64,000 bases of DNA from Carnobacterium inhibens subsp. inhibens DSM 13024 (GTDB lineage Bacteria > Bacillota > Bacilli > Lactobacillales > Carnobacteriaceae). Below, one piece after another: positions 26,478 through 33,630 of this stretch. The position numbers and the translations under genes were made by a program. A model generated the notes under the pieces. The model did not search any database and had not been told where the DNA came from. It saw nothing but the letters and a program-made list of their open reading frames with translations. Each line of letters opens with the position of its first letter. Position 1 is the first letter of the stretch. The stretch is taken from positions 1 to 64,000 of the forward strand of contig NZ_JQIV01000005.1 in NCBI RefSeq assembly GCF_000746825.1, written 5' to 3'.

Positions 26478-26897
26478 TCAAGGAGCAAATCCATAATATA
26501 AAATTTCAAAGATAGGTTGTCCCAGTATTAAAATTCCAACTATTGCACCTACATAAAAAAACTGGAAGATTCTTTTCAATAAGGGGAATTGATCTTGTGC
26601 GCCTATTTTTTTTAGTCCATACCATGCAAAAACGAGTAATAAGGGTATGAATAACAAAAAATATGAAATATTAACAAATGTAGCAAATCTTTCAAACCTT
26701 TCAAATCCTTTATTATGGATAGTTTGTAAATCAATAAATTTTCTTATCCAAAGGAAGAGAAATGACAGCTGCAGAAGACAAGCAAAAATAGTAATACTAT
26801 AATTAATGGGCTTCTTTTCTTTTCTGACTAATAAATAAATAATTCCAATATAAATGATACTTAATAGAATCGCGTAAAATGGTTTAAAGATGAACAA
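26478..26897 (-). CDS. Cassette gene: 139-residue membrane protein, copy 1
   Basis: TTG start (MFIFKPFYAIL) after AGAGGCGGT. Four hydrophobic helices (about 5-23, 33-50, 72-95, 112-130), basic first loop VRKEKK and C-terminus LGQPIFEILYYGFAP. It is closely similar along its whole length to the gene at 28595, with the same start codon, ribosome site and ending, so the two cassettes are duplicates or repeated acquisitions. Function unknown. Confidence 0.75.
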   Translation of the reverse strand: MFIFKPFYAILLSIIYIGIIYLLVRKEKKPINYSITIFACLLQLSFLFLWIRKFIDLQTIHNKGFERFERFATFVNISYFLLFIPLLLVFAWYGLKKIGAQDQFPLLKRIFQFFYVGAIVGILILGQPIFEILYYGFAP

Positions 26898-26976
26898 TAA
26901 TACCGCCTCTTTTCTTTAGCTAAACACTATTAATTTTATCTCATTATATTTAACACACATATTCTAAAAAATAGTT

Positions 26977-27138
26977 TTATTTACTGATCTTATTTCTTTT
27001 AGATAGTAGTGAAAAAATACCTAATATAATACTTACGAATACAATAATATATAATTCTTTGTAAGTAATACTAATGATTGAGTTGTTTTTTACAAAGAAA
27101 TAGTTATATAAAATTAAAAGAAGAAAAAAATTTGCCAT
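26977..27138 (-). CDS. Cassette gene: 53-residue membrane protein
   Basis: Frame from ATG 27138 to TAA 26977: MANFFLLLILYNYFFV, charged turn, then ELYIIVFVSIILGIFSLL and basic tail SKRNKISK. Two membrane helices. The ribosome site (CGAG) is weak, so the start is uncertain. Confidence 0.4.
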   Translation of the reverse strand: MANFFLLLILYNYFFVKNNSIISITYKELYIIVFVSIILGIFSLLSKRNKISK

Positions 27139-27356
27139 AAGGCTCGACGTTTTTTCAAAAAAAAGTTGTATAACATTAAAGTAATTTTACTTCATATGTA
27201 ACCATCCTCTCAACTATAGAAAAACTTACTTTGTCTCCAGTATTATCTCTTATCTTAATTGAAAAGTAACGCACTCCTTGGTTTACAACTAGCAACCATT
27301 GGTTTACATTTATCAAATAAGGACTCTATTGTTTAAAAAGCAATAGAGTCCTTATT
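27139..27356. other. Gene-free part of a cassette with a terminator-like inverted repeat
   Basis: AATAAGGACTCTATTG / CAATAGAGTCCTTATT (about 27316-27356) is a strong hairpin with a short A-rich loop. No gene seen. Confidence 0.5.
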
Positions 27357-27391
27357 ACATTAAATCCAAGATTCTACATAAAATCATGTAA
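27357..27391 (+). repeat. Cassette site 10 (interrupted)
   Basis: TACATTAAAT at the left and ATAAAATCATGTA at the right are separated by extra bases (35 bp in all); the usual tail CAGAACCTTAATTTACCA-AG-TTTCTG follows. Confidence 0.5.
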
Positions 27392-27419
27392 ACAGAACCT
27401 TAATTTACCAAGTTTCTGT

Positions 27420-27494
27420 TTATTTTTGATATTTGTCCTTATTCTTGGAAATAACCATAATTATAAACAAGAAACATACTAAAGTTAAAGCCAT
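27420..27494 (-). CDS. Cassette gene: 24-residue membrane peptide
   Basis: ATG 27494 after AAGGAG (spacing about 10). Hydrophobic helix ALTLVCFLFIIMVI then basic tail SKNKDKYQK. It is the only plausible gene between sites 10 and 11, which makes this cassette only about 150 bp long. Confidence 0.4.
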   Translation of the reverse strand: MALTLVCFLFIIMVISKNKDKYQK

Positions 27495-27544
27495 ATAAAG
27501 TGCACTCCTTATGTTATATTTTGCTTAAAACAAAAAAATTGTAA

Positions 27545-27570
27545 TACATGAAATTGCTTAAAAACGTGTA
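27545..27570 (+). repeat. Cassette site 11
   Basis: TACATGA - 12 nt - ACGTGTA with inner AATTGCTTAAAA, followed by TCTAAGACCTTTATAAAATA and GGGATTC. Confidence 0.8.
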
Positions 27571-27597
27571 TCTAAGACCTTTATAAAATAGGGATTC

Positions 27598-27873
27598 TTA
27601 TTTGCTCAAATGATCAATATACTGTTTAGCTTCAAGTAACCCAGCTCCAGTAGCCAATCTATATTCTTTAATAGCCTTAATTTTTTCTCCCTTTGAGATA
27701 AGCTCTAAAACAATTATTTTTAGTTCATTATTTGTTGGATCGGGTAAATCAACATGCTTACTGATAGTAGTCAATTTCGTTTTTATAAGATCAACTTCTG
27801 TCTTTAACTGTCTAATGCTTGAAGTAAGGGATATTATTATTGCAATAAGTAAAAAAATAACTATATTATTCAT
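27598..27873 (-). CDS. Cassette gene: membrane-anchored L7/L12 C-terminal-like domain protein
   Basis: 91 residues. An N-terminal membrane helix (NIVIFLLIAIIISLTSSI) is followed by a coiled-coil linker (about 22-45) and a C-terminal domain ELISKGEKIKAIKEYRLATG-AGLLEAKQYID that matches the fold and GLGLKEAK-like signature of ribosomal L7/L12 C-terminal domains. Small anchored proteins with this domain occur in many Firmicutes; the partner is unknown. AAGGAG precedes the ATG. Confidence 0.75.
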   Translation of the reverse strand: MNNIVIFLLIAIIISLTSSIRQLKTEVDLIKTKLTTISKHVDLPDPTNNELKIIVLELISKGEKIKAIKEYRLATGAGLLEAKQYIDHLSK

Positions 27874-27978
27874 TTTTTAAACTCCTTATAATTATTATTT
27901 TTATGTAACTTTATAGATATTGATATTGTCGCTAATTTTTTTACTTTATTCAAGAGACCATGTTTGATTAAATTTCGT

Positions 27979-28004
27979 TATTGAGTAAATGTCATAATAG
28001 TGTA
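27979..28004 (+). repeat. Cassette site 12 (left arm decayed)
   Basis: Right part ATAATAGTGTA followed by TCTAGAATCTAGTTAAATCA as at other sites; the left arm TACATGA is not preserved. Confidence 0.5.
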
Positions 28005-28044
28005 TCTAGAATCTAGTTAAATCAAAGTTAGTTTAGACAATATT

Positions 28045-28110
28045 CTAAACTACAAAACACCCTAATATAATAATAAGTGCTGCTGAAATATAATTTAGTT
28101 TTTTAAACAT
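28045..28110 (-). CDS. Cassette gene: 21-residue membrane peptide
   Basis: ATG 28110 after AAAAGG. MFKKLN then hydrophobic YISAALIIILGCFVV. Very short; could be a chance frame, but the Lys-start/membrane-helix build matches other tiny frames in the array. Confidence 0.3.
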   Translation of the reverse strand: MFKKLNYISAALIIILGCFVV

Positions 28111-28152
28111 AAAACGACCTTTTTTATTTGCCACTGAGTCCCTCATAATAGC

Positions 28153-28461
28153 TTAGCAAACATATTCTATGCCAAAATAAACAGCAAGTGCAACTATTCC
28201 TATGAACGGAATAGATAACAGCACTACTAAAGACACCTTTGGTAGAAGCATAGGTTTAAAATTTTTGTTATTCAAAAAATAATAGATTATCGGCATCGCT
28301 ATCACAATTCCTATTACAGGACTTATAGTTAACAATAGATCAAATTCATAAGGAGAAAAAAAGCTGCTGACCAGATTGATTCCAAGACTAAATAGGATCA
28401 TTTGAACTAATAAGGATTTAAAAGTGACAATTCTTATTTCTATCTTTTTATTCCGTTCCAT
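28153..28461 (-). CDS. Cassette gene: 102-residue membrane protein
   Basis: Three hydrophobic helices (about 13-30, 42-60, 76-98) after a short basic N-terminus (MERNKKIEIR). GGGGGAA precedes the ATG. No family recognised. A decayed cassette site may lie upstream around 28520-28546 but is too divergent to claim. Confidence 0.6.
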   Translation of the reverse strand: MERNKKIEIRIVTFKSLLVQMILFSLGINLVSSFFSPYEFDLLLTISPVIGIVIAMPIIYYFLNNKNFKPMLLPKVSLVVLLSIPFIGIVALAVYFGIEYVC

Positions 28462-28594
28462 TCGAATTCCCCCTTTTTTTTATAAATAATATTTAAATAT
28501 TATTATTGCTCCTTTTTTAATGTAATATATTTGGATATAATTCTTAACTAGATAGACTTATCTAGTTTTTACTCTATTTACTTATCACTCTATT

Positions 28595-29014
28595 TCAAGG
28601 AGCAAATCCATAATATGAAATTTCAAAAATAGGTTGTCCTAGTATTAAAATTCCAATTAACGCACCTATATAAAAAATTACGAATATTATTTTTAATGAA
28701 AAGAACTGATCTTGGACTAATATTTTTTTACTTCCATACCAAGCAAAAATGAGTAATAAGGGTACAAATAACACAAAATATGAAATAGTAACAAATGTAG
28801 AAAAATTTGCATACGCCTGAAATCCTACATTTTGGCTAGTCATTAAAAAGATAGATTTTTTGAACCAGAGAAACAGAAAGGATAACTGAAGAATACATGC
28901 CAACATAGTAAGATTATAATTAATATACTTTTTTTCTTTTCTAACTAATAAATAAATACTTCCAACATAAAAAATTCCTAATAAAACCGCGTAAAATGGT
29001 TGATATAAAAACAA
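28595..29014 (-). CDS. Cassette gene: 139-residue membrane protein, copy 2
   Basis: Close paralogue of the gene at 26478: same length, TTG start, AGAGGCGGT ribosome site, four helices and C-terminus ILGQPIFEISYYGFAP. Many conservative replacements (for example VRKEKKYINYNLTMLAC against VRKEKKPINYSITIFAC) show that the copies diverged long ago rather than in a recent duplication. Confidence 0.75.
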   Translation of the reverse strand: MFLYQPFYAVLLGIFYVGSIYLLVRKEKKYINYNLTMLACILQLSFLFLWFKKSIFLMTSQNVGFQAYANFSTFVTISYFVLFVPLLLIFAWYGSKKILVQDQFFSLKIIFVIFYIGALIGILILGQPIFEISYYGFAP

Positions 29015-29133
29015 TAATACCGCCTCTTTTCTTTACCAAAACACTATTAATTTTATCATACTATTTTAAATACGCACATTTTAAAAAAGTGTTTCTATGC
29101 AGAAGCATATACATTGGGTAATATAATATTAAA

Positions 29134-29159
29134 TACATGAAATGATATAAAAATATGTA
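29134..29159 (+). repeat. Cassette site 13
   Basis: TACATGA - 12 nt - ATATGTA with inner AATGATATAAAA; followed by TTAGAACCTTGTTAAATCAA and GGTTTTTTT, the best example of the downstream hairpin. Confidence 0.82.
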
Positions 29160-29202
29160 TTTAGAACCTTGTTAAATCAAGGTTTTTTTAAGTAATTATA
29201 AC

Positions 29203-29619
29203 CTAATCTTGCTGTTTGGTACGTAGGTAATAAATGTAAATATAGGGTATAAGAATGCAAATAAAACTTATTCCTCCTACGATTAATCCATTTATTGGAC
29301 CAGATTTACCCGTGAAGGGGACAAAAATTCCAATTGCCATAGAAATAAGTGCAATAATAACGATGGAGATAATAAGGCTTCTTTTAGGAGCTTTTTTACG
29401 AACTTCATGATCTACACTAATATTCATGGAGAATAATGTTAATGCAGTAGTTGAAACGATAAAAACAAACCATAATGGGCTTTTGTACATTACTTCTGAT
29501 CCTCTAGTAATCCAGTCATATCCTAATATACTTAAGATACCTAGAGTTTGAATCGCATATGCGTTTCTGATATTTTTTAGATTCTTTAATATTAAACGTT
29601 CATCTGTAATTTTTTTCAA
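29203..29619 (-). CDS. Cassette gene: membrane protein paired with a regulator
   Basis: 138 residues, TTG start behind AAAGGGA, which itself overlaps the end of the regulator gene. N-terminus KKITDERLILKNLKNIRNAY then four hydrophobic helices (about 22-36, 45-62, 80-98, 108-130). Similar proteins are commonly paired with short XRE regulators in Lactobacillales. Role unknown. Confidence 0.75.
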   Translation of the reverse strand: MKKITDERLILKNLKNIRNAYAIQTLGILSILGYDWITRGSEVMYKSPLWFVFIVSTTALTLFSMNISVDHEVRKKAPKRSLIISIVIIALISMAIGIFVPFTGKSGPINGLIVGGISFICILIPYIYIYYLRTKQQD

Positions 29620-29625
29620 TTTATA

Positions 29626-29823
29626 TTAGTCCCTTTCTTTCCAAAATAGTTCATCTAGTGTTTTATTGACTGCGTGGCAGATATTAAGACATAGTTTTAA
29701 AGAGGGATTATATTTGCCTTTTTCAATTAGACTAATCGTTTGACGAGTGACGTCTACTTTTTCAGCTAATTGTTGTTGTGTTAAATCAACCTGAATACGC
29801 GCAACTTTTATTCTATTATCCAC
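29626..29823 (-). CDS. Cassette gene: XRE-family regulator
   Basis: 65 residues, GTG start. HTH in VDLTQQQLAEKVDVTRQTIS followed by LIEKGKYNPSLKLCLNICHA and ending DELFWKERD. Close relative of the regulator at 24454, again followed by a membrane-protein gene. The ribosome site AAGGAGG lies about 12 nt upstream, slightly far. Confidence 0.88.
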   Translation of the reverse strand: MDNRIKVARIQVDLTQQQLAEKVDVTRQTISLIEKGKYNPSLKLCLNICHAVNKTLDELFWKERD

Positions 29824-29943
29824 GAATACTATTGACCTCCTTTATTATCCCTTATAGGGAGAGTGTAACATATAAAAAACATTATTCAATATATATATTA
29901 CACAACTTACAATTCTATTTGTTTATTTAAAAATATAAATTAA

Positions 29944-29969
29944 CACATGAATTTAGATAGTTTCATGCA
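29944..29969 (+). repeat. Cassette site 14
   Basis: CACATGA - 12 nt - TCATGCA with inner ATTTAGATAGTT; arms match consensus at 12 of 14 positions. Confidence 0.75.
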
Positions 29970-30278
29970 TCTAAAATATAAAAGGTTTATAATTTATTCT
30001 TTTTTGATAATTATTCATTGATAGCATTCACCGACTGATAATTTGGTGTTTTCTCATCCTAGTGGTTAAGAAATAAAGGATGGCAAATCGTGTGGTAACT
30101 TAATTATACAGGATGTCTCTTTTTTGTATCTGTTTCTGTAACCTATTAATTATACCTCTACAATATTTTTTGTCGTTATTCTCTGTAACATTCAGTAATA
30201 CAACCTCTTTTATACTATTTATAAAAATGGTAGGATAGAGCTGCATAAATTAACTTTTAATTAGACTAAGGAGAAAAA
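29970..30278. other. Non-coding 5' part of the peptidase cassette
   Basis: No gene seen. A short hairpin CATCCT...AGGATG lies near 30057-30085. AAGGAG at about 30268 serves the next gene. Confidence 0.35.
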
Positions 30279-30938
30279 ATGACAAACATTTTATTAAGCA
30301 TGTTTTACCCAAAAGAAAAATGGAGTGAATCGCTAGAGAGACTCTTAGAAAATAAAAAAATACTTGTACTCGCATTTTCCTTTGCAGAAGAATTCATTAG
30401 AAATTCCCAAGAGTGGTCGGATAAGTATGGAGCACCATCGGGAGAATACTATGTTTCGATGATTGAATCTTTCTCGAGCTACGGTGTTCCAGTAGAAAAT
30501 ATTTTTTTTGCCAATTATTTTGAAGATAATCCTGAAAAGCTGAAAAATGAAATCCAGTCATTTGATATTTTATTTTTTCCTGGTGGTGCTCCTGACGAAT
30601 TGTTTAAGCGGATAGAAGAGTTCAATTTAACAGACAAAATAAAAAAATTTAAGGGGACAGTTATCGGATTTAGTGCAGGCGCTATGGTTCAAATAAAAGA
30701 TTTTCATCTAACTCCAGACGGACATTATACTGAATATACTTATCATGAAGGTTTGGGATTAATTGATTCATTTGACATAGAAGTTCATTTTGAGGAAAAT
30801 GATAAAGTGATGAGAGATTCAATTAATCGTTGTATAAAAGAAACACAAAAGCCTGTTTATGCTATTGGAGACAAAGGTGCAGTACTTGTTGATCAGGGAA
30901 AAATAATAACGTTAGGTGATGTCAAAAAATATCAGTAA
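30279..30938 (+). CDS. Cassette gene: peptidase E-like (S51) / class I GATase-like protein
   Basis: 219 residues. The nucleophile elbow VIGFSAGAM (Ser near 131) and the preceding ILFFPGGAPDELF are the S51/GATase-like signatures, and IEVHFEEND later supplies a His. Family members hydrolyse Asp-containing dipeptides or act on unknown substrates in the cytosol. AAGGAG precedes the ATG. It is alone between sites 14 and 15 with its own terminator. Confidence 0.82.
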   Translation: MTNILLSMFYPKEKWSESLERLLENKKILVLAFSFAEEFIRNSQEWSDKYGAPSGEYYVSMIESFSSYGVPVENIFFANYFEDNPEKLKNEIQSFDILFFPGGAPDELFKRIEEFNLTDKIKKFKGTVIGFSAGAMVQIKDFHLTPDGHYTEYTYHEGLGLIDSFDIEVHFEENDKVMRDSINRCIKETQKPVYAIGDKGAVLVDQGKIITLGDVKKYQ

Positions 30939-31016
30939 TACAAATTTATAAAGTGCAGTCTGAGCAGTTTATAATATGGATGATTCAGGTTATTGTAAAG
31001 AAATTTATTAAAAAAT

Positions 31017-31059
31017 AACCGTTAACCTACTAAAGTTAAAAGACGGTTATTTTTTTGTC
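31017..31059 (+). terminator. Terminator of the peptidase cassette
   Basis: AACCGT ... ACGGTT with inner TAAC...GTTA pairing and T7 after the stem. Confidence 0.8.
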
Positions 31060-31124
31060 ATTATTTTGCTTTATCATATTTTCATATGACTACATCTGTC
31101 TAGTTATTGTAGGTATAATACCAA

Positions 31125-31150
31125 TACATGAAATTAGATAAAATCATGTA
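31125..31150 (+). repeat. Cassette site 15 (consensus copy)
   Basis: TACATGA - 12 nt - TCATGTA, inner AATTAGATAAAA, identical to site 3. Confidence 0.85.
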
Positions 31151-31199
31151 TTATAGAAAACACACTAATATTTTAAAGAATAAGAAAAGGAGATTTTAT

Positions 31200-31703
31200 A
31201 TGAATATTCGGAAACTAAATGAAGATGATACGGAAAAGTATCAAGCATTAAGACTAATAGCATTAAAAAAAAGCCCTGAAGCATTTGGTTCTACATTTGA
31301 AAGAGAAAAAAACTTTACTCTCGAAACGGTTAAACAACGAATTCTATCAACAGAAACAAAATTTACTTTAGGAGCTTTTGACAAAAAAAATGCTTTAATG
31401 GGTACGGTTTTATTTGTCCGAGATAGTAATATTAAAATGCAGCATAAAGGTTCTATTTTGGGGCTTTATGTTTCTCCTGATAGTCGTGGGCAAGGAGTAG
31501 CCAAATCCTTATTAAATAAAGTTATTGAAGTTGCAAGGAGATGGAATGGAGTGGAACAGATTAATTTAACAGTGGTTTCATCTAATTTATTTGCTAAAAA
31601 AATATATTCTGATCTTGGCTTTGAAGTTTTTGGAACTGAAATGAAAGCCATGAAATATGATAACCAATATTATAATGAAGACATGATGGTCTTATTTTTA
31701 TAA
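31200..31703 (+). CDS. Cassette gene: GNAT acetyltransferase
   Basis: 167 residues from ATG 31200, chosen because AAGGAG lies 8 nt upstream; a longer frame would run through the cassette site. The acetyl-CoA loop is LYVSPDSRGQGVAKSLL near residues 85-101 and the C-terminal VSSNLFAKKIYSDLGFEVFG is the usual motif B region. The substrate cannot be told; GNAT genes are frequent integron cargo (drug or toxin modification). Confidence 0.9.
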   Translation: MNIRKLNEDDTEKYQALRLIALKKSPEAFGSTFEREKNFTLETVKQRILSTETKFTLGAFDKKNALMGTVLFVRDSNIKMQHKGSILGLYVSPDSRGQGVAKSLLNKVIEVARRWNGVEQINLTVVSSNLFAKKIYSDLGFEVFGTEMKAMKYDNQYYNEDMMVLFL

Positions 31704-31721
31704 TACTACATAGAGTTAGAA

Positions 31722-31747
31722 TACATGAAATGATATAAAGTCGTGTA
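31722..31747 (+). repeat. Cassette site 16
   Basis: TACATGA - 12 nt - TCGTGTA with inner AATGATATAAAG, followed by TCTAGAACCTTAAACGAAT and AAGGTTC plus T6. Confidence 0.82.
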
Positions 31748-31780
31748 TCTAGAACCTTAAACGAATAAGGTTCTTTTTTC

Positions 31781-31996
31781 TTAGGAATTGTATCCAAATA
31801 TTAAAGTCCAAAATAAAACCCACAACAATACTAGCGTCATTGTAATCCCAATAACTATGTTGACTATAGCTGCCGACTTGCTTTTTTTCCATATTTTAAT
31901 TCCAGTAATAATGAGTGCAATTCCTACAAATAAAAATACAAGTTCAATTAACAAAAAAGGCCACTTAATTTCAATCATTCTTTTTAAGAAGTGCAT
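31781..31996 (-). CDS. Cassette gene: 71-residue membrane protein
   Basis: AGAGG precedes the ATG. Two hydrophobic helices (FLLIELVFLFVGIALIITGI and VNIVIGITMTLVLLWVLF) joined by IKIWKKSKSA. Unknown function; sole gene between sites 16 and 17. Confidence 0.65.
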   Translation of the reverse strand: MHFLKRMIEIKWPFLLIELVFLFVGIALIITGIKIWKKSKSAAIVNIVIGITMTLVLLWVLFWTLIFGYNS

Positions 31997-32031
31997 ATTA
32001 TACCTCTTTCTTTTTAACTAAATTTTTTAGA

Positions 32032-32057
32032 TACATGAAATTGGATAAAAACGTGTA
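32032..32057 (+). repeat. Cassette site 17
   Basis: TACATGA - 12 nt - ACGTGTA with inner AATTGGATAAAA, followed by TCGCGAATCCTATTCCAATA and GGGTTC plus T7. Confidence 0.82.
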
Positions 32058-32104
32058 TCGCGAATCCTATTCCAATAGGGTTCTTTTTTTATATCGCCCT
32101 CCAA

Positions 32105-32140
32105 TACATGATTTTGTGGTATAATAAACAAAATCATGTA
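32105..32140 (+). repeat. Recombinase-proximal 36-bp site with embedded promoter (attI-like)
   Basis: TACATGATTTTGT and ACAAAATCATGTA are perfect 13-bp inverted arms around GGTATAATAA. The outer 7 bp equal the cassette consensus. The centre holds an extended -10 (TGGTATAAT, TATAAT at 32120-32125), so the recombinase promoter lies inside its presumed own recognition site. Proposed as primary insertion site and autoregulatory operator. Confidence 0.65.
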
Positions 32141-32169
32141 TTACTTTTGTGAGAGGAGAGGGCTTTTAA

Positions 32170-32721
32170 ATGAGTTACAACGTCCAACCATTACGGACTC
32201 AGCAAGAAATAAACGACTTTTTATTTTGTTTAAGACGCAATAAAAACGCAGATCGGGATGTTTTTCTGTTTTTGATCGGCATTAATAGCGGGTTGCGCAT
32301 GTCTGATATCGTAAAATTGAAGAAACAAGACCTGATTTCCTCAAAAAATCCCCGTATTGTCGAAAAGAAAACGGGAAAGACGCGTATTTTATATTTGAGT
32401 AGTTTACAAGACTTGATCCAAGACTATACAAAAAAACTAGAACCCGAGGATTATCTGTTTCCTAGCACCAAAGGTGGACATGTAGAAGTGAATACAGTCT
32501 ATCAGATGTTTCAAAAGGTCGCTAAGCTCTTAGGAAGAGACGATATCGGCACGCACACGCTGCGGAAGACGTTTGGTTACCACTATTACAAGAAAACCAA
32601 AGACGTGGCCACACTGATGGAAATATTCGGTCATAGCAGTGAGAAAATCACAAAGCGCTATATTGGGATCAATGAAGATGAAATTAGTGAGACGTTATTG
32701 AACTTTAGACTAGGATTTTAA
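32170..32721 (+). CDS. Short tyrosine recombinase of the cassette array
   Basis: 183 residues. All catalytic residues are visible: Arg43 (SGLRMSD), Lys70 in the beta-hairpin (KKTGKTR), His129-x-x-Arg132 (HTLRKTFG), His155 (FGHSS) and nucleophile Tyr164 (KRYIGI). There is no N-terminal core-binding domain, as in FimB/FimE-size enzymes. AGAGGAG precedes the ATG. Its position next to the 36-bp site and at the end of the direct repeats suggests that it excises and inserts the cassettes. It lacks the extra alpha-helix insertion of IntI integrases. Confidence 0.9.
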   Translation: MSYNVQPLRTQQEINDFLFCLRRNKNADRDVFLFLIGINSGLRMSDIVKLKKQDLISSKNPRIVEKKTGKTRILYLSSLQDLIQDYTKKLEPEDYLFPSTKGGHVEVNTVYQMFQKVAKLLGRDDIGTHTLRKTFGYHYYKKTKDVATLMEIFGHSSEKITKRYIGINEDEISETLLNFRLGF

Positions 32722-32740
32722 GTGTACAATTGCTAATAAC

Positions 32741-33454
32741 CTAGATTTCATTTAGCCAATCAATGAAATCATTAGTCATTTCTAAATTAAACTCGTGGTT
32801 GATACCTTCATAAATTTTAAAATTTATATTTTTTCGTTTTTTATTAGTTAATAAATAGTGATAATAGTTATTTTGACCGTTAATTGAAATTATATTGTCC
32901 GAATCTCCATGCATAATCAATAATGGAGATTCACAGTTAGTTTGTTCAACTGGGTCATATTCTTTTAACGATTGTTCTTCTTTAATTGAAAGATTACCTC
33001 GATTGTCCATCTTTCTAAAAATTGTTTCTGATAAAAGAAAAGATCCTGATCCATTAATACTTGCTGCCCCACCTAAGGTTGACTGCTGACCATATATTCC
33101 CGTTACAATAAACCCACCCATAGAATTTCCCAATAGGATAAGCTTTTTTTTGTCAATTTGTAATAAGCTCACAAATTCGTCAAACTCGTCTATACTATTA
33201 GTTATTACTTTCCAGAAAAATTCTTGCCTATTCTTTGTTTCAAACGGTTTATTTAATGGGTTTCTACTATCATGATAAATTACTTCTGGGATAACAACGG
33301 TGTATCCTTCCTGAGCTAACTTTTCAGCTAAATTAAAATAATGGTCAATGCTACCGCCCCACCCATGGTAAATAAGGATTGTTTTTTCAGTATTTTTATT
33401 ATTATTGGGTTTAAAAATAGCGTATTTGAATTGGTTATTAGTAAGTACTTTCAA
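32741..33454 (-). CDS. Alpha/beta hydrolase (dienelactone hydrolase/acyl-peptidase-like)
   Basis: 237 residues, TTG start after GGGGGAG. Oxyanion segment YHGWGGS near 30, nucleophile GNSMGG near 109-114, acid in MHGDSDNI near 183 and His in GINHEF near 222 form the expected triad. Cytosolic, no signal peptide. The substrate is not evident. It stands outside the repeat array, convergent to the recombinase. Confidence 0.85.
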   Translation of the reverse strand: MKVLTNNQFKYAIFKPNNNKNTEKTILIYHGWGGSIDHYFNLAEKLAQEGYTVVIPEVIYHDSRNPLNKPFETKNRQEFFWKVITNSIDEFDEFVSLLQIDKKKLILLGNSMGGFIVTGIYGQQSTLGGAASINGSGSFLLSETIFRKMDNRGNLSIKEEQSLKEYDPVEQTNCESPLLIMHGDSDNIISINGQNNYYHYLLTNKKRKNINFKIYEGINHEFNLEMTNDFIDWLNEI

Positions 33455-33630
33455 AATGCTCCCCCTTTAAAATGCAAAGTACATAAATGATTTCTACTAA
33501 ATAAGTATAACATTTGTTGTTATTAAAGTGATTTTTAAAAACAATAACTAAACAATTATTTATCTAATCAATAAGTTTATTGGATATTTTGCTATAATAA
33601 TCATTATTCAAGTAGAAAAGGAGTAGTTGT

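Larger units (their letters stand above)
18331..32721 (+). mobile_element. Integron-like gene-cassette array with its own small tyrosine recombinase
   Basis: Fourteen clear and three decayed copies of a 26-bp imperfect palindrome (consensus TACATGA - 12 nt - TCATGTA) occur in one orientation, plus a special 36-bp copy next to a tyrosine recombinase gene at the right end. Between neighbouring copies lie one to three genes in either orientation, each with its own expression signals, and the gene content is adaptive (toxin-antitoxin, immunity, regulator/membrane pairs, acetyltransferase). Repeats, spacing and recombinase are seen directly. Recombination of cassettes at the repeats is inferred by analogy with integrons. 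The array appears distinct from class 1-type integrons: IntI features are absent and the sites are much shorter than attC. Confidence 0.75.

Noticed and set aside
28515..28545. A cassette site between the 102- and 139-residue genes
   Set aside because: TTTGGATATAATTC resembles the inner part of the core, but neither palindromic arm is preserved.
18331..32721. A classical chromosomal integron (IntI/attC)
   Set aside because: Recombinase is only 183 residues and lacks the IntI-specific insertion; sites are 26 bp without R''/L'' bipartite structure; genes face both ways.
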